Positions 33,264 to 41,426 of a DNA stretch of 64,000 bases are shown here, in pieces. How positions within the stretch are numbered: the first letter of the stretch is position 1; each line of letters starts with the position of its first letter. Source of the stretch: Caulobacter segnis ATCC 21756 (GTDB taxonomy: Bacteria > Pseudomonadota > Alphaproteobacteria > Caulobacterales > Caulobacteraceae). The translations under genes were made by a program, and so were the position numbers. The DNA is taken from positions 3,410,001-3,474,000 of the forward strand of contig NC_014100.1 of NCBI RefSeq assembly GCF_000092285.1, in the 5' to 3' direction. The notes beneath the pieces are model-generated. The model was not told where the DNA came from and did no database searches. It was given only the letters and a program-made list of their open reading frames with translations.

Positions 33264-35281
33264 CGGGCGACCTCCGGAACGAAGGCCGGAGCCTTCGGGA
33301 ACAGGTTGCGGCGCAGGCCCACCAGGCCTGAGACGCCCTGCACGGCCGAAGCGGCGGGCGCTTCGGCCAGGTCGCGCAGGGCGGTGTCGATGCGAGCTAG
33401 AAGCTCAGCGCCGGGCGCGGCGCGGGCGCCGGCGGCCAAGGCGGCGAAGTGGTCGCCGACGCCATCCAAGGCGGCGTCGACGTGCGCCTTCCCATCGCGC
33501 GGCAGGTCCGGGCGCGCGGCCTGCACGGCGACCAGGTTCATGCCCACCCGCAGGTCGCGCAGCGCGTCGACGCCGACCAGGTCATGCGCGTGACCGACTT
33601 CGGCCAGCTTGGGCGTCAGAATGCCCAGGCGATCCACCAGCACGGCGGCGAAGGCGGCGGGTTCCGGCGCTTGGCGCGCGCGGGCCAGGCGCGCCAGATT
33701 GCGCCAGGTGCGTGTCAGCAGCCGCCGGGCGCTGGCGTCCGTCCCCATCGATCGCAGGGCGGCCGTCACGGTGATGGCCAGCAGCAAGCCCACGAACTGG
33801 CCAAGGTTGCCATTGAGGAAGCCGGCGAAGTCGGCGCTGAACGTCTCCTGCAGGGCCAGGGCGTTGCAAAAGCCCATCAGCACGGCCAGGGCCGCCCCCA
33901 TGCGGCGCGGATCGGGGATGTAGAGGCCCAGGAACAGCAGCGGCGGCCCCATGGCGGCGACGAGCATCGGAAAGCCGTCGATCGCCGGCAGGATGGCGAA
34001 CATGTAGAGCGCCGCCAGCGGCAGCGAGAGCAGCGAGAACAGGCCAAAGTCCTTGATGGCGGGCACGGGATCGTCCAGCGCGGCGAAGAAGCAGCAGAAC
34101 ACGGCGGCCATGACCGGCGCGGCGATCCCGTCGCCCCAGCCGAATTGAATCCAGGCCGCGCAGGACAGCATCACCGCGATCGCGGCGGCCCCGCCCGACA
34201 GAAGGGCCAGCGGCAGGTCGGCGTGCATCCTGTGGCGGGCGCTCTCCCGCGTCGCGGCGTCCAGCGCCGACGACAGCGGCGCATCGGGATCGTCGATGCG
34301 GGCCATCAGGGCGTGCCCCTCGGCCAGCGCCCGCACGGCCTCCGATAGCCGCACCAGCAGGCTTTCGACCAGCAAGCTCGACCAATTGGCGTCTGACCGG
34401 AGGGCGGCGAGGGTCCGGAGCTCGTCGACCAGGTCGAGTCCCGCTTCGCGTGGCGCGCCGGCCTCGATCCAGCCGATCACCGCATTCAGGGCCTCGCGCA
34501 CCCGCGGTTCGCGAACATCTCGGAGGGCCTCCATGCGATCGCCGAGGCCGGACAGCAGGGGAATCAGCAGCAGCATCCGCTCCTGCAGCGCGCGCACGAC
34601 GCCAGTGGTCTCACGCAGGCGCGAGGTGTCGAACGGGAGGTGGACGGCCAGCATGCGGATCTCGCTGGCGGCGGCGGCGAGATGGCGGCGATCGCGCGCG
34701 ATCGTCGCCGGATCGGCCTCCTCGCGCAGGACGTCCAGCGCCCAGCGATCGGCCTCGCCCAGCCAGTTGGCGAGGCGGGTCTTCAGCACGCGCCCGACGG
34801 GACGGGGAAACACGAGGCTGTGGACCATCGTCGCGCACAGGATGCCAAGGCCGATCTCGATCACGCGCGAGGCGGCGACGTCGAAGATCGCGCCGGGCTG
34901 CGAGACGCTGGGAAAGCCAATGATCGCGGCGGTGTAACCGGCCAGCATCATCACATAACTGCGCGGCGTGCGGTCCAGCAGCGAGATGGTCAGGCAGCCG
35001 CCAACCCATAGGGCCAAGGCCAGCGACAGCAGCCAGGGGGCGTTCACGAGGTTAGGGACCAAGGCCACGGCGGCGGCGGCGCCCAGGATGGTGCCGAGCA
35101 CACGGTAGACGGCCTTGGAGCGCACGGCTCCGGCCAGGGGCTGGCTGACGATATAGGCGGTGGTCATCGCCCAGTATGGGCGCGGCAGGCCCAGGGCGAA
35201 CCCGATATAGAGGGCCAGCATCGCCGCCGCGAAGCTGTTCGCCGAGAACAGCAGCGTATGCCGATCGAACTTGGGCAGCAT
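33260..35281 (-). CDS. FUSC-family inner-membrane transporter (AaeB-like)
   Basis: A 673-residue transporter with two clusters of hydrophobic helices (about residues 10-170 and 350-510) separated by soluble helical regions, the fusaric-acid-resistance/AaeB layout. The N-terminal LPRPYWAMTTAYIVSQPLAGAVRSKAVYRVLGT is a characteristic FUSC block. With HlyD, DUF1656 and NodT proteins it would form a tripartite efflux pump for hydrophobic or aromatic acids. The start at MLPKFDRHTLLFS gives the normal N-terminus; a longer frame reads into the MarR gene. MarR lies 10 nt upstream in the same operon. Confidence 0.9.
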   Translation of the reverse strand: MLPKFDRHTLLFSANSFAAAMLALYIGFALGLPRPYWAMTTAYIVSQPLAGAVRSKAVYRVLGTILGAAAAVALVPNLVNAPWLLSLALALWVGGCLTISLLDRTPRSYVMMLAGYTAAIIGFPSVSQPGAIFDVAASRVIEIGLGILCATMVHSLVFPRPVGRVLKTRLANWLGEADRWALDVLREEADPATIARDRRHLAAAASEIRMLAVHLPFDTSRLRETTGVVRALQERMLLLIPLLSGLGDRMEALRDVREPRVREALNAVIGWIEAGAPREAGLDLVDELRTLAALRSDANWSSLLVESLLVRLSEAVRALAEGHALMARIDDPDAPLSSALDAATRESARHRMHADLPLALLSGGAAAIAVMLSCAAWIQFGWGDGIAAPVMAAVFCCFFAALDDPVPAIKDFGLFSLLSLPLAALYMFAILPAIDGFPMLVAAMGPPLLFLGLYIPDPRRMGAALAVLMGFCNALALQETFSADFAGFLNGNLGQFVGLLLAITVTAALRSMGTDASARRLLTRTWRNLARLARARQAPEPAAFAAVLVDRLGILTPKLAEVGHAHDLVGVDALRDLRVGMNLVAVQAARPDLPRDGKAHVDAALDGVGDHFAALAAGARAAPGAELLARIDTALRDLAEAPAASAVQGVSGLVGLRRNLFPKAPAFVPEVAR

Positions 35282-35291
35282 GGCGAGGGTC

Positions 35292-35750
35292 TCAGATCCC
35301 CTGCCCGGCCGCGAGCTCCAGCGCAGCCTCGAAGGCGGCGAAGGTGCGCAGGGCGGCCGCCAGATCGTCGTCCCCGACACCCGTTAGCATCTGGGCGCGC
35401 ACGACCTGCACCGCGTCCTCGACAACGGCGGCCAGGGCTTGGCCCTCGGCGGTCAAGTGCAAGGTCTTGGCGCGCTTGTCGGTCGGATCGTCGCGCCGCT
35501 CGACGAGGTTGGCATGGCAGAGCTGGTCCAGGATCCGAACCAGCGACGGCCCCTCGACCCCGATCTCTTCCGCCAACGCGCCCTGGCGAAGCCCGCCGCC
35601 GGCGCGGGCGATGTGCAGCACGGGCATGGCCTTCGCATCCGAAATACCGTGGGCGGCCAGGGCGCGATTGACCTCCCGCCGGTAGACCCGCGCCAGGCGC
35701 AACAGCGATTGGGCGAAGGCGCGTTCGTTCAGGATGCGAGCAGAGGTCAT
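35292..35750 (-). CDS. MarR-family transcriptional regulator
   Basis: A 152-residue regulator with a MarR winged-helix core. Recognition region: GLRQGALAEEIGVEGPSLVRILDQLCHANLVERRDDPTDKRAKTLHLTAEG (about residues 53-104), including the conserved DPTDKR wing. MarR proteins usually repress adjacent efflux genes and respond to aromatic ligands. It is first in the leftward operon leading to the FUSC, DUF1656, HlyD and NodT genes, and two similar operator-like elements lie just upstream of its start. Autorepression of the operon is therefore likely. Confidence 0.9.
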   Translation of the reverse strand: MTSARILNERAFAQSLLRLARVYRREVNRALAAHGISDAKAMPVLHIARAGGGLRQGALAEEIGVEGPSLVRILDQLCHANLVERRDDPTDKRAKTLHLTAEGQALAAVVEDAVQVVRAQMLTGVGDDDLAAALRTFAAFEAALELAAGQGI

Positions 35751-35766
35751 GGAACAACGATCTACT

Positions 35767-35807
35767 AAATAGGTAGCTTCCTATTTAAATTAGATAGCAT
35801 CCTACCT
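35767..35807. promoter_or_regulatory. Paired MarR-type operators upstream of the efflux operon
   Basis: A 7-bp perfect inverted repeat AAATAGG-N6-CCTATTT lies at 35767-35786. A related copy (AGATAGCATCCTACCT, 35792-35807) matches AGGTAGCTTCCTATTT (35771-35786) at 12 of 16 positions with a 21-bp period. The block is AT-rich and 17 nt from the marR start. It has the shape expected for two MarR dimers on one helix face. Confidence 0.6.
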
Positions 35808-35848
35808 TTTTCCTCGCAAGATCGGCCGCCCTAGAAATTTGACACAGC

Positions 35849-35886
35849 GCAAAAAGCAAAAGGGCCCGGCGCCTAGCCGAGCCCTT
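35849..35886 (-). terminator. Intrinsic terminator of the dienelactone-hydrolase gene
   Basis: On the minus strand an 11-bp stem (AAGGGCTCGGC with GCCGGGCCCTT, one T-G pair, 5-nt loop) is followed by TTTTGCTTTTTG. It begins 10 nt after the stop codon of the 35897-36760 gene. It separates that gene from the MarR operon promoter. Confidence 0.8.
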
Positions 35887-35896
35887 CGCGATCGCG

Positions 35897-36760
35897 CTAC
35901 CCCAAGGCCTGCTTGTAGAGCGCCAGCAGGTTGCTCCATGCCCGCTCGGCGGCTTCCTCGTTGTAGACTTGGCTGCCCTTCACGGTCCAACCGTGGTTGG
36001 CGCCCTCGAAGACCTCGACCTGGGCCGGAAGCTTGGCCTCGGCGAAGGCGACCTTCAGCTTGTCCTTCACCGTTGGGTCCTGCTTGTCGTCGTTGTCGGC
36101 GATCTCGATCAGGTACGACGCCTTGGTCTTGGGCAGCAGCAGGTGCGGGCTGTCGGGCTTGGCGGTCAGCAGCCCGCCGCCATGGAACGAAGCCACGGCC
36201 GCGATGCGCCCCGGCACGGCCGCCGCGGTCTGGAACGACAGCGGTCCGCCCATGCAGTAGCCCTGCACGCCGGCCTTCTTGGCCTTGTTGGTCTGCGGCT
36301 GGGCGTCGAGGAACGCGATGTAGGCGACCGCGTCCTTGGCCGTGCCCTCGGGCGTGACCGTGGCGCGCATCGGCATCAGCTTGGCGCGGTCCTCGGGGTT
36401 GGCGAAGTTGAAGCTGCCCTGGATCACCGGCGCCTTCTGGACACGGTAATAGAGGTTGGGGACCAGCACGACATAACCAGCCGCGGCGAGGCGACGGCCC
36501 ATGTCGCGGAACACCGGCCGCAGGCTCATCACGTCGGGCCACAGCAGCACGGCCGGGAACTTGCCCTTGGCCTTCGGATAGAACAGCGCCGCGTCGGCGG
36601 TCCCGTCCGGCGTCTTGATCTCGACATCCTTCTCCACGACCGTGTCGTCCGCGCGGGCGACGGTCGCGACACCGGTCAAGGCGACCGTCATCAGGCCGAA
36701 GGCGCGGCGGGAAACGCTGGGATCGTGCACGAGGCCTTGGTGGATATCGTCATCGCACAT
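35897..36760 (-). CDS. Dienelactone hydrolase family protein, exported
   Basis: A 287-residue alpha/beta hydrolase of the dienelactone hydrolase family. The nucleophile is Cys169 in GYCMGG, and a late histidine in GANHGW would complete the triad. Residues 17-38 (VSRRAFGLMTVALTGVATVARA) look like a twin-arginine export signal, so it is probably periplasmic. The ATG at MCDDDIHQG follows GGAGGAGACC, a strong ribosome site; a longer frame is possible but lacks support. It is followed by its own terminator and lies next to the glycosylasparaginase gene, 76 nt away on the same strand. Substrate unknown. Confidence 0.87.
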   Translation of the reverse strand: MCDDDIHQGLVHDPSVSRRAFGLMTVALTGVATVARADDTVVEKDVEIKTPDGTADAALFYPKAKGKFPAVLLWPDVMSLRPVFRDMGRRLAAAGYVVLVPNLYYRVQKAPVIQGSFNFANPEDRAKLMPMRATVTPEGTAKDAVAYIAFLDAQPQTNKAKKAGVQGYCMGGPLSFQTAAAVPGRIAAVASFHGGGLLTAKPDSPHLLLPKTKASYLIEIADNDDKQDPTVKDKLKVAFAEAKLPAQVEVFEGANHGWTVKGSQVYNEEAAERAWSNLLALYKQALG

Positions 36761-36836
36761 GGCGGTCTCCTCCGGATGATTGGGCGGGCACGCTATAACC
36801 GCGTTATCCGTTCGCCTATCCACTTTACGTCGTAGG

Positions 36837-37868
36837 TCAGGTTCCGGACGTGTAGGTCGCCTTGCCCGGCAGCAGCAGGTCCTGCTTTCGACCGTCGCAC
36901 AGCGCGTAGCTGAAGCCCGACTGGATCGCCCAGGCGCCGACCTCGCCCTTCTTGTTGATGGCCAGGAAGCCGACCTGGATGTCCTTGGCCTGGGGCTTCT
37001 TCTTCAGGATGCGCTCGACAGCCTCGCGACACGCCGCCTCGGGCGAGCGACCTTGGCGCATCAGTTCGACCACGAGAAAGCTGCCGACATTACGGATCAC
37101 TTCCTCGCCGACGCCGGTCGAGGTCGCGCCGCCGACCTCGTTGTCGACATAGAGGCCCGCGCCGATGATCGGGCTGTCCCCCACTCGGCCGCGCATCTTC
37201 CAGGCCATGCCGCTGGTGGTGCAAGCGCCGGCGATGTTCCCTTTGGCGTCGATCGCCAGCATGCCGATGGTGTCGTGGTTGTTCGCGCCGCCCGGCGTGC
37301 CCAGCTGGCCCGTGGTCTTGCCGTAGTCGCCGACCTCGCTGTTGGCCTTGGGCCGGTACTTGGCCTCTTTCTTCCAGGCCTCCCAGGCGGCCTTGGATTC
37401 GGGAGTCAGCAGCTCTTCGCGCGGGAAGCCCTGCTCCAGGGCGAATTGCAGCGCGCCCGCGCCGACCAGCATCACGTGGGGGGTCTTCTCCATGACCCGG
37501 CGGGCGACCGAGATCGGGTGGGCGATGTGCTCCAGCGCCGCGACCGAGCCGCAGTTGCCCAGCTCGTCCATGATGCAGGCGTCCAGTGAGACATGGCCGT
37601 CGCGGTCAGGATAGCCAGCGCGGCCAACGCTGTGGTTCTTGAGATCCTGCTCGGGCACGCGGGCCCCGGCCTCGACGGCGTCCAATGCCCGGCCGCCCTT
37701 CGAGAGCACCGCCCAGGCGGCCTGGTTCGCCGGCACGCCGAAATCCCAGGTCGAGATCACGCAGGGCCCTTGCAGTTGAACGCTCTCGCCCGCCGCCGCG
37801 GCTGCCCGCCCACTGATCATCGCCGATCCAGCGAGGGTCGCGCCAATCAGGCCTCTACGATTCATCAT
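36837..37868 (-). CDS. N4-(beta-N-acetylglucosaminyl)-L-asparaginase (glycosylasparaginase)
   Basis: A 343-residue Ntn-hydrolase that splits the GlcNAc-asparagine bond left after N-glycan and protein degradation, giving aspartate and aminoglycan. The precursor autocleaves before Thr200 in GANNHDTIGML, producing a catalytic N-terminal threonine; downstream GMAWKMRGRVGDSPIIGAG and NVGSFLVVELMR are conserved binding regions. MMNRRGLIGATLAGSAMISGRAAAA is a twin-arginine-type signal peptide, so action is periplasmic. It is divergent from cutC with 53 nt between. With GH92, GH89 and the nag genes nearby it completes a plausible N-glycopeptide breakdown route. Confidence 0.92.
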   Translation of the reverse strand: MMNRRGLIGATLAGSAMISGRAAAAAGESVQLQGPCVISTWDFGVPANQAAWAVLSKGGRALDAVEAGARVPEQDLKNHSVGRAGYPDRDGHVSLDACIMDELGNCGSVAALEHIAHPISVARRVMEKTPHVMLVGAGALQFALEQGFPREELLTPESKAAWEAWKKEAKYRPKANSEVGDYGKTTGQLGTPGGANNHDTIGMLAIDAKGNIAGACTTSGMAWKMRGRVGDSPIIGAGLYVDNEVGGATSTGVGEEVIRNVGSFLVVELMRQGRSPEAACREAVERILKKKPQAKDIQVGFLAINKKGEVGAWAIQSGFSYALCDGRKQDLLLPGKATYTSGT

Positions 37869-37921
37869 GCCGGTGTGCTCCAAGAAGACCGCCGAATCCG
37901 TAGCACGGCAGGAGAGAGACG

Positions 37922-38662
37922 ATGATCGCTGACCGCGTCCTGCTGGAAGTCTGTGTCGATACGCCCGCCGGATTGGCGGCGGCGATCGCTGGCGGGGCGG
38001 ATCGGGTCGAACTTTGCGCGGCCCTGACCCTGCAGGGCCTCACGCCCGCTCCCGGCCTGATGGCGCTGGCGGCCGCCTCGCCCATCCCGGTCTATCCGAT
38101 GATCCGGCCACGCAACGGCGACTTTTGCTACGACGGCCGCGACCTGGACACCATGAAGCGCGACGTCGACGCGGTTCGCGCCTACGGCCTCGCGGGGGTC
38201 AGCATCGGCGCCAGCCGCCCCGACGGCGAGCTGGACCTCGAGGTGCTCCACGCCCTTGTCGAACATTCCACGGGCCTGGGCATGACCCTGCACCGCGCCT
38301 TCGATCTCGTGGCGGATCAATCGGCGGCGTTGGAGATCGCCGTCGAGATGGGCTTCGAGCGCGTGCTGACCTCGGGCGGGGCGATCAGCGCGCTGGTCGG
38401 CGCCGAGCGGATCGCCGCCCTGGTCGACCAGGCGAGCGGCCGCATCGGCATCCTCGCCGGCGCTGGGGTGCGCGTATCAAACGTGGCGGACCTCGTTAGA
38501 AGCACGGGCGTGCGCGAGGTGCACGGCTCGTTCGGCGGCGCGCGACCGGGCGCGGACCCGGCGTCGAAGCTGGGCGCCATGGGATTTGTTCCGCCGACGT
38601 TGCAGGACACCGACCAGGCGACGGTGGCCGAGGTGGTTCGGATCCTGCGCGGCCTGCCCTAG
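37922..38662 (+). CDS. cutC: CutC family protein
   Basis: A 246-residue TIM-barrel protein of the CutC family: LLEVCVDTPAGLAAAIAGGADRVELCAAL, PVYPMIRPRNGDFCYD, MTLHRAFDLV and VREVHGSFGG are the family blocks. CutC was named for copper tolerance, but direct evidence for copper handling is weak in bacteria. Here no other copper gene is near; it is divergent from glycosylasparaginase and close to sugar-catabolic genes, which argues for a role in glycan or amino-sugar metabolism. The start has GGAGAGAGACG before ATG. It overlaps the convergent downstream gene by four bases. Confidence 0.88.
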   Translation: MIADRVLLEVCVDTPAGLAAAIAGGADRVELCAALTLQGLTPAPGLMALAAASPIPVYPMIRPRNGDFCYDGRDLDTMKRDVDAVRAYGLAGVSIGASRPDGELDLEVLHALVEHSTGLGMTLHRAFDLVADQSAALEIAVEMGFERVLTSGGAISALVGAERIAALVDQASGRIGILAGAGVRVSNVADLVRSTGVREVHGSFGGARPGADPASKLGAMGFVPPTLQDTDQATVAEVVRILRGLP

Positions 38663-39822
38663 CCCTCGATGATGTGCGGCACGAACCGCGAGCGGTCGCG
38701 CGTCACGCGACCCCGGTCCTCGCGCACGCCGATCCCGGCCGGCTGGTCCCCGATCACCCAGGAGCCGACGACCGGATAGTTCGCGCCGAAGCGCGGCGGC
38801 GGCTTCAGTTCCTGGCGGATCCAGCCTTCGGCGCCATAGCCCTGGTCCAGCACCCGACCCTTGCGACCGTTGGTCCAGAGCTCGACGTTCGCGCCTTCAC
38901 GGCTGAACAGCGGCTTGCGGGCGTAGCTTGATCCCAGGCGCTCGACCTTGGGATCGTCATCGAAATAGGTCTCGAGCAGATTGGGGTGCCCCGGATGCCG
39001 CTCCCACAGCAGCGGCAGCAGCGCCTTGTTGGACAGCAGCGCCTTCCAGGGCGGCTCGATGAACAGGGTCTTGGAGCCGGCGATGTTGGCCGCGTACGGC
39101 TCGCGCAGCATGTCCTCCCACGGGTACAGCTTGAACATCGCGCCGATGAGGTAGTTGTCCTGGTCGACGAAGCGGCCGTCGGCGTCGAGGCCGATCTCCG
39201 TCGTCGGCACGAACTTGGGCTCCAGCCCCGCCAGCCGCGCCATGTCCTCAAGGAACCGCACCGTCTGGCGGTCCTCCACGAAGTCCGGGTCGCTGGCGAA
39301 ATGGACGAAGCCGCCATTCGGGAAGATCTCGCGGAAGCGTTCGGCCAGCCGGTCGTGCAGGCTGTTGAACTGGTCCGTGCTCTCGGGCAGCGCGCCGCGC
39401 TGGATCAGGTCTTCCAGCCACAGCCACTGGAACACCGCCGCTTCATAGATGCTGGTCGGCGTGTCGGCGTTGTACTCGTAGAGCTTGGGTGGCCCCGCCC
39501 CGTCGTAGAAGAAATCGAAGCGGCCATAGAGCGATGGATCGCGCGCCTTCCACGAGGCGGCCACGACGTCGCGCGAGGCCTCGGGGATCTGGAGCTTCGC
39601 CATCAAGGCGTCGCTGCCCACGGCCTCCTCGACGACGTCCAGACACAGCTTGTGCAGGGCCTCGGTCGCCGGCTCCAGATGACCCTCGACCTCCTCCAGC
39701 GTGAAGGCGTAGGCCGCCCGCTCGTCCCAGTAGCGACGGCCATCGGCGTGATGCCAGGTGAAGCCGACGGCCTCGGCCTTGGACTTCCAGCCCGGCCGAG
39801 GCGTCAGGGAAAGACGGCGCAT
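38659..39822 (-). CDS. Glutathionylspermidine synthase-like ATP-grasp protein (YgiC/YjfC type)
   Basis: A 387-residue protein resembling the C-terminal synthetase domain of glutathionylspermidine synthase (GSP_synth). Blocks seen are GFTWHHADGRRYWDERAAYAF, GRFDFFYDGAGPPKLYEYNADTPTSIYEAAVFQW, LFIEPPWKALLSNKALLPLLW and GAEGWIRQELKPPPRFGANYPVVGSWVI. Such YgiC/YjfC homologues have the ATP-grasp fold but no amidase domain, and an unproven ligase activity. The start shares one base with the PspA stop (TGATG), so both are translated together, as in the E. coli yjf cluster. The 3' end overlaps cutC by four bases on the opposite strand. Confidence 0.87.
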   Translation of the reverse strand: MRRLSLTPRPGWKSKAEAVGFTWHHADGRRYWDERAAYAFTLEEVEGHLEPATEALHKLCLDVVEEAVGSDALMAKLQIPEASRDVVAASWKARDPSLYGRFDFFYDGAGPPKLYEYNADTPTSIYEAAVFQWLWLEDLIQRGALPESTDQFNSLHDRLAERFREIFPNGGFVHFASDPDFVEDRQTVRFLEDMARLAGLEPKFVPTTEIGLDADGRFVDQDNYLIGAMFKLYPWEDMLREPYAANIAGSKTLFIEPPWKALLSNKALLPLLWERHPGHPNLLETYFDDDPKVERLGSSYARKPLFSREGANVELWTNGRKGRVLDQGYGAEGWIRQELKPPPRFGANYPVVGSWVIGDQPAGIGVREDRGRVTRDRSRFVPHIIEG

Positions 39823-40574
39823 CAGGCGTCCTTGGACCCGGCCTTCACCTTGTCCTCGATGGCCAGCATCGGCGCGGGCAGAGCCTCGTCCTTGGGCGCC
39901 ATCAGGCGGGCCAGCACGTCCTCGGCCCCGCCGCCGCCCGGCAGGATGCCCGCCGCGGCCAGCTTGGCGTCGAGATCGGCGCCGGTCTTGCGGTCCTCGG
40001 TCTCGCCGTGCAGGCGGAACTGCTCCTCGCGCACCGCCTGACGCTCCTTGATGCGCTTGAGGCTGTCGGCGGCCGAGCCGACGACGCCACTGGCCGAGCC
40101 CGAGCGCGAGATCACGGCGGCCTGGGCCTTCTGAACGCTCTCGTTGACCTTGACGATCTCGATCTCGCGGCGCAGCGCCTCGACCTTGGTGTCGGTCTGG
40201 GCGATGATCGTGCGCAGCTTTTCCTCGGCGGCGCGAAGCTCGGTCATCTGGGTCGACTTCTGCGTCGCGTCCTTCTCCAGATCGGCGATGCGCTGGGCCA
40301 CTTCCAGGGCCAGGGCCTGGTCGCCCTTGCCCATGGCCGCGCGGGCCGAGGCCTCGTACTTGCGGATCTGGTCCGTCAGGCCGGCGACCTCGGTCTCCAG
40401 CGACCGGCGGCGGGCCACCAGCTTGGCCAGTTCGTCCCGGGCCTTGCCCTGGGCGTTGTCGGCGTCGCGGATTTCCTGGTCCAGGATCCGCAAGGCGTTG
40501 GCGTCCACGATGGTCTGCGCCCCGTCGTGCGCGGTCCCGCGGAACAGGGCCGAGAGCTTGCTCCAGATCGACAT
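39822..40574 (-). CDS. PspA/IM30 family protein (YjfJ-like)
   Basis: A 250-residue coiled-coil protein of the PspA/IM30/ESCRT-III family. It starts with an amphipathic helix (SIWSKLSALFRGTAHDG), then long heptad regions from about residue 35 to 150 (ARDELAKLVARRRSLETEVAGL, ALALEVAQRIADLEKDATQ). Family members polymerise on inner-membrane surfaces and respond to membrane stress. Upstream is yjfI (24 nt away), downstream the glutathionylspermidine-synthase-like gene with one base overlap, so this is the YjfJ-type member rather than the pspABC system. No pspB, pspC or pspF gene is visible. Confidence 0.88.
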   Translation of the reverse strand: MSIWSKLSALFRGTAHDGAQTIVDANALRILDQEIRDADNAQGKARDELAKLVARRRSLETEVAGLTDQIRKYEASARAAMGKGDQALALEVAQRIADLEKDATQKSTQMTELRAAEEKLRTIIAQTDTKVEALRREIEIVKVNESVQKAQAAVISRSGSASGVVGSAADSLKRIKERQAVREEQFRLHGETEDRKTGADLDAKLAAAGILPGGGGAEDVLARLMAPKDEALPAPMLAIEDKVKAGSKDA

Positions 40575-40598
40575 TAGAAGGTCTCCAGGTCTTGTTCG

Positions 40599-41270
40599 TT
40601 AGGCGGCCGCGCCGCGGCTCTTTTCGAAACTGTCGCGCAGATCGCTGGCGGCGGCGATGGCGTTGTCGGCCAGGGTGCGCAGCTCGATCAACAGGGTCTG
40701 CAGGGTCGTCTTGGACGAGATCTCGCCCATCAGCTCGTAATAGTCCCGGCCTTCGATGGTCGTGATGCCGAAATTCGACAGCGGCACGATCTTCTGGGCC
40801 TTGAGCAGGAATTCATTGAAGGCCGCGCGGTCGTTCTGCTCGTCGCAGGGCCAAAGCAGGGTTGAAACCACCAGCTGCAAACCGCCGCCGCTGACATAGA
40901 TCGGCAGGTCGCCGAACTCGTGCATCACGACCAGCAGCACGGGCTCGACGCCCTCGACGACGGTGACGGTCATTTCGCCCTCACGGACGAGCGAACTCTC
41001 CACCAGCCCGTCACGCAGGGTGTGGATCGTCCAGGCGGTGTCGATAACGGAATCCATGTGTCTGACGCCCTTGGGAGGGTTGGGGTTGGTCTTCAGCGCC
41101 GGCCCGCGGGCCGACTCCACGACGATGGCTTGGACAGCCGAAAGGATGTCGGGCTTGCACGCCGCCGGCGCCCACACTTCGATCTTCACGAAGCCGGCTT
41201 GCCGACGGGCTTCACGCCACGCGCGGGTTCTTTCGGCGGCCTGGGCGCCTCTCGTCGGTTTGGCAGGCAT
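40599..41270 (-). CDS. YjfI family (DUF2170) protein with extra N-terminal domain
   Basis: A 223-residue protein. Residues about 72-215 match the DUF2170/YjfI family (TAWTIHTLRDGL, VVMHEFGDLPIYVSGG, PLSNFGITTIEGRDYYELMGEIS), small acidic partners of PspA-like YjfJ. The first 55 residues (RTRAWREARRQAGFVKIEVWAPAACK) are extra and resemble the ribbon-helix-helix-like start of MazE/CopG-type antitoxins; that resemblance is by eye. The family function is unknown. A shorter start at MDSVID (41057) is possible but would have no nearby promoter. Repeats ACATGTACGC in front of the gene could be targets of the N-terminal domain. Confidence 0.82.
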   Translation of the reverse strand: MPAKPTRGAQAAERTRAWREARRQAGFVKIEVWAPAACKPDILSAVQAIVVESARGPALKTNPNPPKGVRHMDSVIDTAWTIHTLRDGLVESSLVREGEMTVTVVEGVEPVLLVVMHEFGDLPIYVSGGGLQLVVSTLLWPCDEQNDRAAFNEFLLKAQKIVPLSNFGITTIEGRDYYELMGEISSKTTLQTLLIELRTLADNAIAAASDLRDSFEKSRGAAA

Positions 41271-41274
41271 GCGT

Positions 41275-41304
41275 TACATGTACGCATAACATGTACGCTT
41301 GACA
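41275..41304. promoter_or_regulatory. Divergent yjf promoter region with repeats and TTGACA
   Basis: Two copies of ACATGTACGC (41276-41285 and 41289-41298) with a 13-bp period lie at once upstream of the yjfI-like start. The first includes the 8-bp palindrome TACATGTA. TTGACA at 41299-41304 is a possible -35 element for the rightward genes; a good -10 was not found. Confidence 0.45.
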
Positions 41305-41426
41305 AGACGCCGTCCGGCGCCATCCTGCGCTCGACTTCACCAAGGGACAAGCGCGTCCGGCGGTAGAGCTGGCTTGGTCGCTTAGATGGGCTCGCCGGCC
41401 AGGTATTCGAGGGCTCGCGAACGGCG

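Noticed and set aside
36795..36807. ATAAC-CGC-GTTAT palindrome upstream of the dienelactone hydrolase gene
   Set aside because: Short arms and no recurrence elsewhere in the window make it too weak to report as a site.
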